Shown: positions 12,006-25,400 of the stretch, piece after piece
Layout: the number at the start of each line of letters is the position of its first letter
How positions within the stretch are numbered: position 1 is the first letter of the stretch
From: Apostichopus japonicus
Lineage: Eukaryota; Echinodermata; Holothuroidea; Aspidochirotida; Stichopodidae
DNA length: 64,000 nucleotides
Direction of reading: 5' to 3'
Assembly: GCF_037975245.1 (NCBI RefSeq)
Contig: NC_092583.1
Location: forward strand, 2,130,764-2,194,763
Program-made: the position numbers and the translations under genes
Notes under the pieces: model-generated
Database searches by the model: none
What the model saw: the letters and a program-made list of their open reading frames with translations, nothing else
Told to the model about the DNA's origin: nothing

Positions 12006-12150
12006 CTTGACAAAATTCAAACAAGCTCAAAGGCACAATCCGTTGAGTAAAGCTGTATCAATTAAACGTGTTTTTCCTACTATGTAAAGGTCCAAATTTC
12101 CAGTGCAATGAACCGTAAAATCAAAGCTTCTTGTTACCAAGGCATGATTG
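12006..12150 (-). other. Probable KIF9 noncoding first exon
   Basis: On the minus strand an AAG|GTAAGG donor ends at 12006. It would splice to the 5'UTR acceptor at 10108, 36 bases before the KIF9 start codon. The 5' limit near 12150 is a guess from the position of promoter-like GC-rich sequence. No ORF is required here. Confidence 0.4.
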
Positions 12151-12170
12151 TGTTCGTCACTACGACCAAA

Positions 12171-12180
12171 GCGCAGGCGC
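12171..12180. promoter_or_regulatory. NRF1-like site in the presumed KIF9 promoter
   Basis: GCGCAGGCGC differs by one base from the palindromic NRF1 consensus GCGCATGCGC. It lies in a locally CpG-containing stretch just upstream of the presumed KIF9 first exon. The motif is seen; function is inferred. Confidence 0.3.
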
Positions 12181-14400
12181 CATTACCGTATTACGTAATG
12201 ATATCATAGCGGTACTTTCCCTCCATCTTGTTAACGCTCTTTTGTTAGTGATTTTAATCGAAAAAAAAACGTGCTACGTATCATACGAGGATCTACCAAG
12301 TGAGGGGGGTAGGTGCCCCCCCCCCTGTAATATATTTTGGCTTAGATATGGAAGCTGTTTAGATGAAATAATGACCCCTACGTTAAGCAGCTTTTGAAAA
12401 CAAGTATAGGATTTCCTACCTTTTAGCTAGGTTATATCACATGTACATGTTATCTATTTATGTACAATACACCATAGGGGTTTTGTCTGGCGGGGCTGAT
12501 CCCTCCCCTAAACCATGATGGGGGGGGGGTATCTCCTTCCCCATAAGTATAAATTGGACTGACAATACGGACATTTTCATTGTCTTTATTAAGTAATCCC
12601 TTTAATTAATTAGCCGTATGCTCCCTTAGACCTCCTTGCCTCAACCAGTTTACAGCAGATATAAGCACTGACGGTGATTTTACCGAGAACCTCGCAGGGG
12701 GGGGGGGGGGAGTGGTATTGTCTATTTATTGTCTATCTTGTCACCATATTATTACTATAAATATAGTAGTTTAGAACCGTTGCCGTAAGGGCAAATGTCC
12801 TACCCCACACTTTTAAAACTGGATGAAGGAGTAGGCTGTTTCCGCATACATCCCCCATCAAATTCCGAAAACATTTATTTGTTTTGTGGATATTTTGACA
12901 TAACTTGAACATTTTCGATAAAAGCCGATTAAGAAAAAGTCGAGCATTTGAGAAAAATATCATCATATAATAGTCGAATAAACTTTCCAGATGGAAAACG
13001 AAATGTCGACTTTTTCGCGAAAATTTTGCTCAAGAGTTCGATTAAAACAAAAGATCAAAATAAAACACTTGAAAACTGTAAGCAAACTGCTCAATATCCA
13101 CTAAAAAGCCTGTGTTAGAGAAATTGTAAAAGAAGGTGGTCCTGACGTTTCGATCCTAGGAGGATCTTCTTCAGCCTCCGAAGAAGATCCTGCTAGGATC
13201 GAAACTCCAGGCCCACTTACGTTTACGCAACAAAAGATGAAATTTTGAAATGATTTGGTACAAATTGTTTAGCCGGTATCTTGATTAAAACGTGCACAAT
13301 AAGAAATTTCGAGATTTGTCCCATCTGGGCCACCTTCTAGAGATAAATCCAACACCGACGGTATCAGTACCTCCCCCACCACCCCACCCCTCCATCATTT
13401 TCTCCCTATACTCCAGTGAGAATAAAAGGTAAGATTGTTTAGTGATCGGGATATCGTATTGTAAATGGCAGGTTCCTGGCAACATTTTGTATAAATTTAG
13501 CATAGAAAATTTAGACACTGAACGACACATTTGCGTTCAAAAAGCCTGCAGGTAAAGTTCAGGTATGTGTCGCGTACACTTGTGAAAGCGAAGCAAAACA
13601 GATCGACTTTCTCTTCTGGTTGCTTTATACTACATCTGGAATCCATTTCATCCAGCTATAATTGATGATACAGTAGTTCGTGGTCTCCGTCGGTCCTTGA
13701 CATAAAACACGAAAAAAAAAGAAAAAAAAAATCAAAAGACATTAAAGACCCTGCAAAATCGTTAACCTTTTTTTCTTAACACAAGCTGATTTTATTTGAA
13801 CTCCAGTTTGGGCCTATATTTCTTTCCTGTATGCGTTTTATTTTTCATTTTTTGAACGGAAGTAATATTAATACTGGTGCGTGTTTGTGTCTGTATTCTG
13901 TACTATAGGAATATGCCAGTGATTGTCAGCCTTCCACTAGCCATAAAGCCAATATACCTTCTCTACGCAATTCCTCGCATTGCAATAAATAACAATATTT
14001 CGGTAAAATTCTTACTTATCAGCTGGAAGAGTCTGGGAGAGTACACGCATGACGTACTCAGCGGCTGATTTGCCACTAACTCCTGTCTCCTAGAAGATTG
14101 CGCAGCATTCTGCATCGTTAGAATTATGGTCATTCAGATTCGCTTCCGTAGCTGTCTGGAGTTAAGGTCACTGGGTCAGGTCACCAATATGGTGGCCTTG
14201 CTCGCCACCCTGACCTTTACTGAACACAGCACAATAAAGGTCAACGTTTACTGTACTAGGAACACAGCAGAATAACAACGATAAGAACAGGTTGGGGTTG
14301 TAGAGAATGAGTAATGACGTAGAGATTTGACATGCGACGATAGGTCTCAGTCTAAAGATTTTATTACAAACGTTGCCTAAAACGCAGAGTTAGTCTTACC
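12181..14400. other. Divergent intergenic region between KIF9 and gene 2
   Basis: Contains poly-C/G tracts, one strong palindrome (13141-13211) and, near 14160-14220, several AGGTCA/TGACCT half-sites around an AATATGG core. No convincing exon was found. It probably holds both promoters. Confidence 0.4.
13141..13211. repeat. Near-perfect 32-bp-arm palindrome with nested stem-loops
   Basis: Arms 13141-13172 and 13180-13211 match at about 29 of 32 positions around a 7-base spacer. Each arm itself contains the small hairpin GATCC-loop-GGATC. Read on the minus strand, the first arm has CTGAAGA, the hairpin, then GAAACGTC. That order resembles a hammerhead ribozyme core (CUGANGA / GAAA / GUC), but stem I and stem III are not evident. 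Confidence 0.6.
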
Positions 14401-14435
14401 GATGATCTTCGTGAATGTTTAACCTCTCGCAAACG
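14401..14435 (+). other. Possible noncoding first exon end of gene 2
   Basis: A strong GTAAGT donor at 14436 follows unremarkable sequence on the plus strand. The next acceptor in the right place is the TTTTAG at 16241 before the first coding exon. The 5' end is unknown. Confidence 0.25.
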
Positions 14436-16320
14436 GTAAGTCATATGCTAACTCAAAGGCTTTGGTTAACGTTGTTCGTTAACTTGTGTGTTAGAACGAG
14501 ATCGACAAAGTAGAGTTGCTGTAACTTAGGCTAGGCTAACAACCGGCCTATGTGAACAAATCAAGAATGAAGGCATAGACTGTTAATGTTATTTTTTGTA
14601 GTTAGGGTAGACCCTATACTTGCCAAACTTGGTATTTTTTTGCTATAAGGAATGCTTTACTCAGTTTAAACTATTCATTAACTAAGGCTAGTTACTATTG
14701 CTTTATGTTAAGTATGACTGTGAGTCCGACTATAGCCCTAAGCATTAACTTAGTTAACTAGCTTAGGCCTATGCCTAACGTTGCAACTTGTCCCCTTGAA
14801 AGGCCTTATATTGTATGTACTATCATATTCATAGGGTACAGTACAACTAAGTTGTTCAAGTTGGCCATGCTCGCCTATGTTACCAAATGTAAACAAGTAA
14901 GAAATTGAGCTTTACCTGCATGCCTGGTAATTGTTGTTAATGTACATACAAAGTGAGAATAAAAAGCCTTAGCCTAGTTAGAGTAGACTACACTATACTG
15001 CCAGTTAAACTGCATCATATATGTTTCTGCCAAAACTTTGTTTTTAGGCCTACATTCTGACATCAACCTATACTCTAAAAGGCCTAGGCAACACACATAT
15101 CCTCGACTAAGGGAGGGGCCGGCTTTCTGCTTCCCTAATGTGTGGAAGTAAAATCAAATAATTCAGTAGCCTATGATTATGAACTCTTTTACTGCACATA
15201 AACAAGAAAACTTAACAAACTTAAATAAATTAACACACTAGCTAATTAGAATCCTAGGCCTTAATAAATAAATATATACTGTACAAATAATAAAGCACCC
15301 ACTTCACAGTAAAACTTTCTGATTCAATCAGATTATATCTTAATGCAATATGATTAAAACAGCAGTATGAAGAAGAAGAAGAAAAAGGACCCTGCCTTTC
15401 TTGCTTAATAACTCCACTTGCCCATTGAGCTACATAGCCTAGGAATGACAGAGCTTTACTATGATGAACTGAATGTGATCTGTCCTTTCTTAATATTCCT
15501 ATTCAGTTTGTGTGCTTTTTCCAAGAAATGTACAAATATATTCCATATCTCACAAAACTGGTAGTTACACCAGAAAAAAAGGTGCTTTGCACTTTGCTGG
15601 AAATGCACATTTTCTTTGTCAGAAATGACCTCATTTCTGTGGCTAAATCCTAACTGAATAAATGGACCACACTAAGTGCTGCCATCGTATGGTACAGTAG
15701 GCTACAGTATGCATACAAGCTAGCCGTATTAAGTTAGAGACCAAAAGTTACTCATCTTGAAGAGCATCTTCATTTGTCTGTACCTAGATGTGATTGTATA
15801 CATTGTTGTACAGTATTGTCAGAACTCTTAAATTTCAAATGAAAAAAATAAAGTAAATAAAAAAAAATGTCTGTTTGTTGCTGACACGAGTCAGAGTCAG
15901 CTTGCATGGAGGTTTTGCTCAGGGGTCTACTGTAGCCAAGATGCAAAAACTTGAATTCTAATGGATTTTCTAAGGGATATTGCATATAAAAGTGCTATAC
16001 AAAATTGGCGACTTGCTATACAAGTGTAAAAGCCGTCTTATGTATGTTACCAGGAACCATGTATCATATAAGAGAAAAGAGCCATCCAAATTGCTACACA
16101 AAATTTTAACACTAACTTATATGCCGTTGGGAATATGGGAATATATGGGATGGGGGATCCAGTTAAGAAAATGTACAGTACTGTTTGTCACGCCAGGGAT
16201 TGTATCACCTCAGTGAAGTAACTTTAATTTCTCTCTTTTAGCCCCGATACATACCTGTTGCTGCGTACCATCCTCCGTCTTTCCGACAATGGCGTGATGA
16301 CACTGTATATCTAAAGGACC

Positions 16321-16439
16321 ATGGAAGATCATCCCATACTCCTCAAAGAGCCGGTCTTTGAAACGTGGACGAGTCTCAAAGAATTCTTACGATTCTCAAA
16401 TTCATCTGACTTTGCTGCGCATCTCCTTCAGAGTTACAA
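16321..16439 (+). CDS. Gene 2 coding exon 1
   Basis: Encodes 39 residues plus two bases of a split codon. The exon opens at 16242 after a TTTTAG acceptor, so 16242-16320 is 5'UTR. Only the frame from 16321 stays open to the donor; the others hit stops. Confidence 0.82.
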
Positions 16440-19400
16440 GTAAGTACAGTTTTTTTGTAAAGTTGTTTTAAATGTTTTTGTTTTGAGTCAAGTTCAAGTG
16501 TCCTCTGGACTGTTTGCCACATATCCAGTAATACAGAACTTTTGCTAATTTAACAATGCCCCTATAACCCCTACCCCCCCCCACACCACCCCCAGCCCTG
16601 CCACACACGCACACTCATTGTCATACTGTAAAAAGGATTAATACTAGTAATGAGGTGTAGAAGGGAAGGTCAACTTTCAACATTTTCCATTCTGTAAAGA
16701 AAAAAATTGGGTAGCCTCATTTAAAGATTTGTCAGAAAGATGGTCGTTCATTGTGTGTTTTTCAAGTGTTTTGCAGAAAATGCTTATTTTAAAGGCATTG
16801 AAGACTCGCCCCAAACCGTATGCGGCCATCTGAAAAAGTTAACTTTCCGTTGCTTGCAAGTGACGTTTTGTTTGTGTCTCTACAAAATGCAGACAGTAAT
16901 GAAACGTGGTACCTCGTTATATTTAGCTGGACCTGATATCAGGGAAATGTTATGGAAACTCCCTCTGAGATGGTCCTTTGCTGCATCGTTTGTACACTGT
17001 GTGCTATGGGTATTGACCGCAGCTGTATGTACTGACTGTACACTAGTGTCTAATTACCGAAGGTAGCAAGCTGTGTGTGTGTATTTTCTGGGATCGATGG
17101 TGGTGTCTAACACTTCTGTTACACCTCATTGGAAACTAGGTCAGATTACCGGCATTAGACCTTTCTTTTTGGGCGAGCCTTCACACCCTTTAAGGTATAA
17201 ACCACATCTTCAATATCTGGGGAAATGTTCTTCTTCTCAGTCTCCTTTCTCTACTCACTTGTCATAATTATAATATATAAACATAGTATTTACATGCATA
17301 TTTACATATTTATTTGCATATTTACATGCATATTTACATGCATATTTACATGATAATAACACCTATACCTTAAATAAATGATTCCTTACCTGACCCACCA
17401 CCACCATCACCTCTTTTACATTACCCCACCCTGGCACTTAATTGTTAATCCTGATCCCTCTTCCTGGAAACCCCCACAAGCACAGGTTCAAACAGTTTCG
17501 TGACACCATGTTCAGCAAGCACACACTACACATTGGGTCTGGAATTCTAAAGAATTGTTCATTGTGGTTTTGTGGGATTTCCAATTCACTAAAAAAGAGC
17601 ATTGAAATGATTTAGTGTTTAAATTTGTATTTAGCAGTTTTATACGCCCTTAAAAATGTGTCCCTTTATATAATATCCTATGATTCCTGTGTACATAGCA
17701 TGTCACACATGTTTGCACATGTATGTATCCCGATTTGCCCTTTTGGCAAAGCGTTTTGCTATGCGACACTGTATAAGTTGACCCCTAAAAGTAGAGTACC
17801 GATAAGTACAGAAACATAGTAAATAAGACCATTGGTTGGCTTCTAAGCAGATTCATTACACGGATCGTATTTTGTGATACTCCTGGAAGTTGATGATTTA
17901 CAAGCACTGTATAGACTTGAATGAGTTTTCTGACCAGCATGAAGCAACAGTTTTGGAGACTACAAAACCTTTAAGTTTATTCTAGTTTGTTACTGAAATG
18001 ACAGTTTTTTAATTAATTAGATGGTGACTAGAAGAATCAACAACTAGTGACTAATATTACAAACTCTCATAAAGTTCAGAAATTTCTAGAACTGTGCTTC
18101 CCTATCCTTTTGATTCCGATATTTAGCCAAGGCAATGATCACACGACCAACCATTGATTCAAACAATGTAAATCTATCTAGGTTGAAATGCTAAGGTGCC
18201 CTTCAAAATGATAAGATATCTTCTTGCAAATTTACTGCAAAAAGGTTGAAACGATGACTTTCCGATGCAAACCTAATTATCCATTTTGTTGTGTTATGTT
18301 GCATTGATGAAAAGGGATCAGTTTATCATTTTGCTACAAATTGTTGAAAGATGATTTTCTGAGTGAAGTGCACCATCTTCTCATAAAGCATTGAATTGCT
18401 GATACATAGTAAAAAAGAATTTATTAGTTTTGCTGCAAATTGTTAAATTAATGACAGTTGACATAAATATTAAAAAAAAAACATTTTGCAGCATTCTATT
18501 GAATTCCTCACTTATTAGATCATAAGGAATTTGTCATTTTGTTGCAAATTTTGTTATAACATATTAATTAACTGAAACAGTTAATCACTTGAACATCGAA
18601 AAAGTGCTACTACTGTATCTGTACAGAAATACTATTTAACATTTCGAGAAGGACGACACCTTGACGTTTCCCTCATACAGTACTAGGAATCATATGCTGG
18701 TTCTTCTCTTTGCTATCTTCAACAAGTAACAATTTGATTGACAGTTTGCGTATTGTAGTACTGTCTATAGGACTCACACTGCAGTTCTTCGCTACACAAA
18801 ATACCATACAGTACACCTCTGAAGGGGTGTTTACATGAACGGCACTGTAACTCTGCCTGTGGTGCATTCTTGTTACCAAGTAAAGTCAGATGACCTTAAG
18901 GTCAAGCACTCACAGGAGGGTCAAAAGGTCAACCTTGTGAAGGTTACTGGTGTCAACCATTCTCTTTAGCAAGGTTTACATTCTTTTCTCTAGTTTGTGA
19001 GTAAGAATCTATCAAAATGATGTTTATGAACAGAGACTCGAAACCTTTTGATGACCTCAGACGGTATTCAAAACTGGCCCTGAAGACGAAATCCAAATAC
19101 TCCAGGGGTTTTAACATATATAGACTAGGAACCTCTTCTTCTGTGTGTTTACATCTAGAGCATTTTCACACTTAGGAAGGGCTATGCAACAGATTAATAC
19201 AGAGCTATATATGTTTTGTGATCACTTCAATTATTGATCTGGTAGTTTTTCATTATCCACCATTAATGGGAAAGATGACAATTTAACCTGAAAATATGTA
19301 TTCTACTTCTGCTTGAGGGAGACACAAAGCCAATCTTCATCTTTAGCTCATTGACAGAAGTGATTGCGACGAATAGCTGCCCAAAAATAAGCTGTCGAGA

Positions 19401-22400
19401 GAGATTTTTCGCCGCCCGGCTTGGGAGATATCTTAGAACTTTAACAATGTTTGTGTCTGGGGAACTGTCATTTTTGTAAATCATCTCTGATGTCTTTGTG
19501 TCACTAGGAAGGAATGGAAATTTATCTTGCAACTCTCTTCCTCCTTTTGCTGTTTAACACTTTCAAGTTAAAACTTGTTGAATAGTGTTAACACTGAATC
19601 CAATTGATGCGAACATTAGGTCATGTGAAGAGAGCTTCATACAGTTCACAATTCAGCATGCATGTACGCAAAACCCATTCCCACTGCAGAAAATAAACAT
19701 TGTTATTATAAGTTAAGAAAACAAAAAACAAAAAAATGAAAGTAAAATGACATTCAAGGATGTTATATATTTAGACTCAGGTGACTCAGGTCTTGATTGA
19801 AAGTTTTCAGCCTTGTGTGTGAAGGAAGTTAGGAACATTAAAAATCTGAGATATATCTGCTAAATGGAACAAAATTTCTCTTTATAGCAGTTTGAGGCAG
19901 TTGCTCGTGGCAGTTATCTCTCGTATCACACATAGACCAATGGCTCGTGTCTCCTGTGTGGGGTGAGGTGGGAAGGGATATGGGGGGTGGGGGGTTGTTT
20001 GTGACATTTCTCTGTATCACATAGACCAATGATGATGGTTGGATTTGTGTCTCCTTCTTGAGGTGGGGTGAAAAGAGGATGAGGGGGGGGGAAGGAAATT
20101 GTTTGTGACAGTTCTCTCTAACACTCTGTAAGTTGGCTTTAATTATAGGGGTGGTCAATTATACATACAGTACATACGTATACGTACATGACATACACGC
20201 ACACCCTTACACACATACATACACACATACATACATATACACGCAGACATACGTATATTATGTGCTGTAGATATACAATAAATAGCTTGACTGGAATAAT
20301 GTCAATTTAACAAGCGTGTAGAGCTGCATGACATTTACAGTACCTGCCTCTGACGAAAAATTATTAGAGCTCTGTAAATTATAACCTTGGGTCCCTAAAT
20401 TTTTCAAAGTTGCTCTTAAAGCAAGATTTTGCATTCTGTCACATTTCCATAAAAACTCATTGATTCTGTAATGATTGTTGAAAGTACTTAAATATTGTAA
20501 CTTATACTTTTAGATTTCACTTAAAATTTTGTCCAAATTGGCCACAGTAATTAGCATGTCATTGACAATTCTGTATGATCATTCTGTTCAACTTTTCATA
20601 TTTAAACACCTTTTCTTTTATTTTTTGGCATTAAGGGTTTATACAAAAATATTTGCAATAGTTGAACCGTTAACAATTGGATAATTTTGGCAAAAGTACC
20701 AACATTGTTACAAAATTTTGGCTTTCAAAGTATAATTATATACAGCTTTAGTATTCATTCAAATTGGATGCAAGTTTGCTTGCTTCATAAATACTCTCTT
20801 ATTGATAACCCAGTGATAAAGTAAAGGTTGTGAACTGTCAGCAGAACTTACAGAAGGATTTTTACAGTCTCTATGTTTAAGATGTAAGGCAAGGGTGTTT
20901 GGGGGGGGGGGGGGAGTTGGACTTGTTTAAATCTTTGCCTACATTGAACATTTTTAGGAAGCAGTTTTTCCTCTCTTTTTTTTTGACAACCAAAATTTAT
21001 TGTTTGGACAGCCCAAACGTAAGACCTGGTTGTCAGATGGACAACCCAAAGGAAACAAAATTGCCCTGAGTTGTCTTTGATTATTGGTTGTTGTTTTTTG
21101 TTGCTACTGTAGCTGTCTGTAAAAGGTTGAACTTGTTTAAAAAAGGCTGGCTTTAATTTTACAGTGTGTCTCTCAGACCTGACCTTTTGATCTCTCAGCA
21201 AGCAGGTTGTCTGGATTCTAGAACTACCTTATACAGCACAAGAAACCAAAAATAATTCTTTACACTTAAAAAAAGGATAAAGACTTTTAGCTGGGTTCAC
21301 AACACTTCCGAGACCATAGATGTTTCAAAGGTACAAAGGACATGAAAACCTTGACTCTTTTTGTTACCGGTTAAACTGTTCTGTTCAGTTTGAAGAGTAA
21401 CGCAGTTTCACTATAGCTGCTGTAGTGGTTCTGTTTGGTTGAACTTTGTGTCGAATCATTAGCTCTTTGTTAAAATCAAAGGTCAAAATTCGTACAGCTT
21501 TTTTCAGACAGGTTCCAACTGATCACAAAGGTTGCAGACTGTGGATTGTGTGGTAGGCTATAGCATGTATTTGTGGTGTGTATATGGTATATTTGTGGTA
21601 TACATATATACTACTGTACATCCTGTGACCTTTGTCCTTTGGAAAGCCATTCAGCCTTAAGTGGTATAATAGTGTTTCAGCTTGGCTTGAAAGATCACAA
21701 AATGATAGATATAAAGGGGCACACACAAGTTACACAACATTGACTAATACCATAACAAACAGGATCAGACCATACCATAAATACAAGGAGTACATGTATG
21801 CTAAGACATACTATTTATATATATATATATATATATATGTATTTGTATATGATATATGTTTATATATTCACACACATATACTCGATTGTACCAAAGTGAA
21901 GAGGAAGTCTTTGTATGCTAAGACATACTATTAATTTTTATATATACAAATGCCTACAGTGGAATTACGACCTTCCTTACGGGTTCTGGACATACAATCA
22001 GCGTCCATAGCCTAGTGGTTGGGGTGTCCGCATATAAAGCGGTGGGCCCAGGTTCGAATCCCAGTGGAGGCTGGAAATTTTTTCACTGTTCTGGATTTTA
22101 CAACTCACTACGATTTCAATACATATCTATATATATATATATTTTATATGTTTATATATTAATATATACATATATACACACATATACTCGATTGTACCAT
22201 TCTATTTATATTCTCTTAACTATCAGAGTGAAGAGGAATTCGTAACACAGAGCTGGACAGGTTTTCTTGGAAAGTCTCCAAATTCAATTGTACTAAACAT
22301 GAGCAAGGTTATTTTATCTTGTAACATTATACAGTCATATAAAAACAATAAAAATTGGAGAGAAATATAATATACACAGATGATTGTGTTGCATGCGCAG

Positions 22401-25400
22401 CTTTCGTGTGTAAGACAATCTCTTGATATCTAAACTGCTAGCTGTTTGTTGGTGGTGGTGGACATAGGAGAAGGAGTGGGATTCAGCTAAATAAGAATAT
22501 TCAAACTTTGATAAATTGTTATTGGATCTGTTTCATGCCCCACCAATATCAAACTTACCAAATGACCTGTCCATAATGAGTTCCCCTCCTCCCCCCCCCC
22601 TCCCGCTCCCTATCTTAAGATTCACAGCTTGGAGAAGGCTATAGCTTATAGCTTGGCATTATGACATGTTGAAATTACAATGTTCATCTTAAATGTGGAG
22701 GTGAAAGGTCATTTGAGGTCAAAAAGGAGTCGACACCTTGAAAACTTTGATATCTCAAGAAGGGACATGTTGAGAAGTGTCATTCATGGCATATATATAG
22801 CTTTTAAAGCAGCATTTTGCGTTGGGTCGCTTTTTTCCACCTTTTTAACATGTGCAACGATTTTTTTACATGTATCAATCATAAAACAGCAAACTAAGAT
22901 ACCATCCAAGTTTCACCCTGCCAAGAGCGTTAATTAGCGAATAATTAACGATTTATATCGATAATGAGTAAAAGTGTCCTCGACAAAGTTTTCATATCTC
23001 CAAATCCACTAGTTTGAATTCCACCAATCAGTGAATAGTATGTTTATTCATGAGCATTTTGCGTTTGGTCGCCGTTTTCTACTTTTTGGACATGTCCATC
23101 GAGTTTTTTACATACATCAAATCACAAAACAGCAAATTAAGATATTAGCCAAGTTTTTCCCTGCCAAAAACGTTAATTGGCGAGTATTCCACATACAAAA
23201 TTAAATCTCATTCAGTTCCCAAACCCACTAGTTTGAATTCAACCAATCAGAGATGCAGGTTTAGTTATGAGCCGTTGCTAAAAATAGATTCAAGACTTTG
23301 CGTTGGGAGTTGTTATGCAACTCCCTGGTACAACTGCCATATAGACTGTACACAAATCAAGCGTGGTGTTATATTACGTATCTGTCAATGACGTTCGTAG
23401 TGTTTAAATATTCATATTATGGGCGAGGTTTATTGGGTTCCCAACGGAAAATATCTTGGAGAACAACAAAGTTGAAAGTTGCAATTTTTTCGACTTTTAT
23501 GCCACCATTTTAAGTAAAATATAAATAGATAAGCTAGTTATGTATGTCGTTATGGCATAGTGGAGTCAGTGAGGTTGAGAAATATCATAGTCGAGGACGC
23601 AAAATGCTGCTTTAACTGGCATATTATATACTCATGGCATTATTGTCAATGTTGTTTTATTGGGGTCAAACTTCAAAGGTCAGCCAGGTCAAAATTGTAA
23701 AACTCTTGAAAGCGTTATGACTCAAGAATCATCAATCTGGTGTAAAAGTGTGTACTTCCATGAGGGCATTGGTATTGATGTGGAGCTAATGACAAGTCCT
23801 GATAAACTGCATTGTAATGGAATTTTAGAAACCAAGTCCTGTTAACACTTTTGCCACGATCAATGCATTCAGAAATTAGAAGCTTCTGCAGAGATATCAT
23901 CTGTGCATGCAACGTTCCTGTTTGTGACTTTCCTGTAATAGGTCAATCGGATTCGGTAACCACTCAGTTGTAAATGTTATATCACAGCACAATATTTCCA
24001 ACATCGTAAGACAACAAGGATATCTACAGTATTTTCAGCCAAACGGTTTCTATTTATTCTGAAAACGAAAACACCTCCACACAGGTATTGGCAAATATAC
24101 GATCCTTCTGCCCCAAGTATTACCTATTTACTACCTAACAACTGCAAGTCTTGAAAGAAATTTATGCTGCCAATTGCAAGTGGTACATGTAATGTGTACA
24201 ACTACTGTTGTGTCGTGGAACATATATGTAGTCTGTCAAATAGGCTGTGAAATTTTACTGTAGATTTTGCAAAATAGTAATTTGACTGACACATTCTGAT
24301 TATTAGTTTTCTATTGATAGTTCTTCGGTTCTTCTTCTTCTTCGGTGAATTTCCAATTTTTGAGTGATCAGAATTTAAGTATGATGTATGTATCAGGTTG
24401 TGATAGATTTACTTAGTATGTGTTCCCTAACAAGTCAGTGTGCATACAGTACATCACAATATAGGGTTTATGATCAGGTATTAACTGTGTATGAATGAAA
24501 TTTGTGTACTGTAACCGATTGACCTTTAGACCTGTTGTGCAATGTTCTCCATGATGTAACTCCAAAGTACAGTAGCTTATAATATACTCAGCTCTGAGAG
24601 GATTATGTCTCTGTGTTCATTGTCTTTAACGGTCGTACACACGGACTAATTATAACTTTTACTTAATTTTGTCTCCTCTGTATTTTTTTCTTCCAGGGAT
24701 CTCCATAACATCACACATCACGACATCCTCTCCAAGAGATCTGGCGGCAGAGGTGAAGACGACTCGTTCCTCATCGGCGTCAAAATCAAGAAAGAATTCA
24801 TCGATGGAGAGTACGACTCGACGGAGACGGCTTCGTGTACAGGTTCCCCGGATCCAGGGCACCACCACGGCAGAAGAGAATCCGTCAGTCGACCCAGGAA
24901 GAAGCAGAACCGGTCGTCGTGGGGTCTGGAGTCGGTGGTTCAGAGGTTGCACCAGGCGAAGGTGGAGAGCAGAGACGACGACGGATGGATCCAGGAGGGG
25001 GGCGGAGAGCCCTCCTCCCTCTCGTATCAAGATGGCGGCGGTAGGAGACTGCCGTTCCTGGACCGAGTGAAACAGGAGCAGCTCTCGGAGGGCGAGGAGG
25101 ACGGTTACAGCTCGCCCAAGATAATACCGGACTCCGCCAGGTCCATAGCCAGCCAGAACATGGTCGACGTCGGTCGATACAACCCAGAGGTGGACTCGAC
25201 CTACACCTTACGGAAACTGCTGGAGAAGCCCCCTGTGAACGCCTCGGCCGAGTTGAGGTTGAACGCAGCTGAACTGAAAGAGAGGGGTGTGGTGATCAAC
25301 CCGGCCATCTCGTTTGAAGTTGAGAGAAATCTGCACGTGCATCTGCCATCCAGGGATTCCCCGGCGGCTAAAGCCAAAGAACAGCGAAGGAAGACGGATC

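Larger units (their letters stand above)
17194..24696 (+). other. Second half of the gene 2 large intron
   Basis: An 8.2-kb intron in total. This part holds CATATTTACATG-type short tandem repeats (about 17293-17352), a tRNA-like element (22001), AT microsatellites and a TTAA-flanked element with internal tandem repeats (22804-23615). I saw no further supported exon. Confidence 0.5.

Noticed and set aside
22001-22074. Functional tRNA gene
   Set aside because: T-stem and acceptor-stem mismatches and an ATA anticodon loop argue for a tRNA-derived repeat instead.
24659-25070. ORFs in other frames over gene 2 exon 2
   Set aside because: They are shadows of the strongly biased coding frame, which alone joins in phase to the upstream exon.
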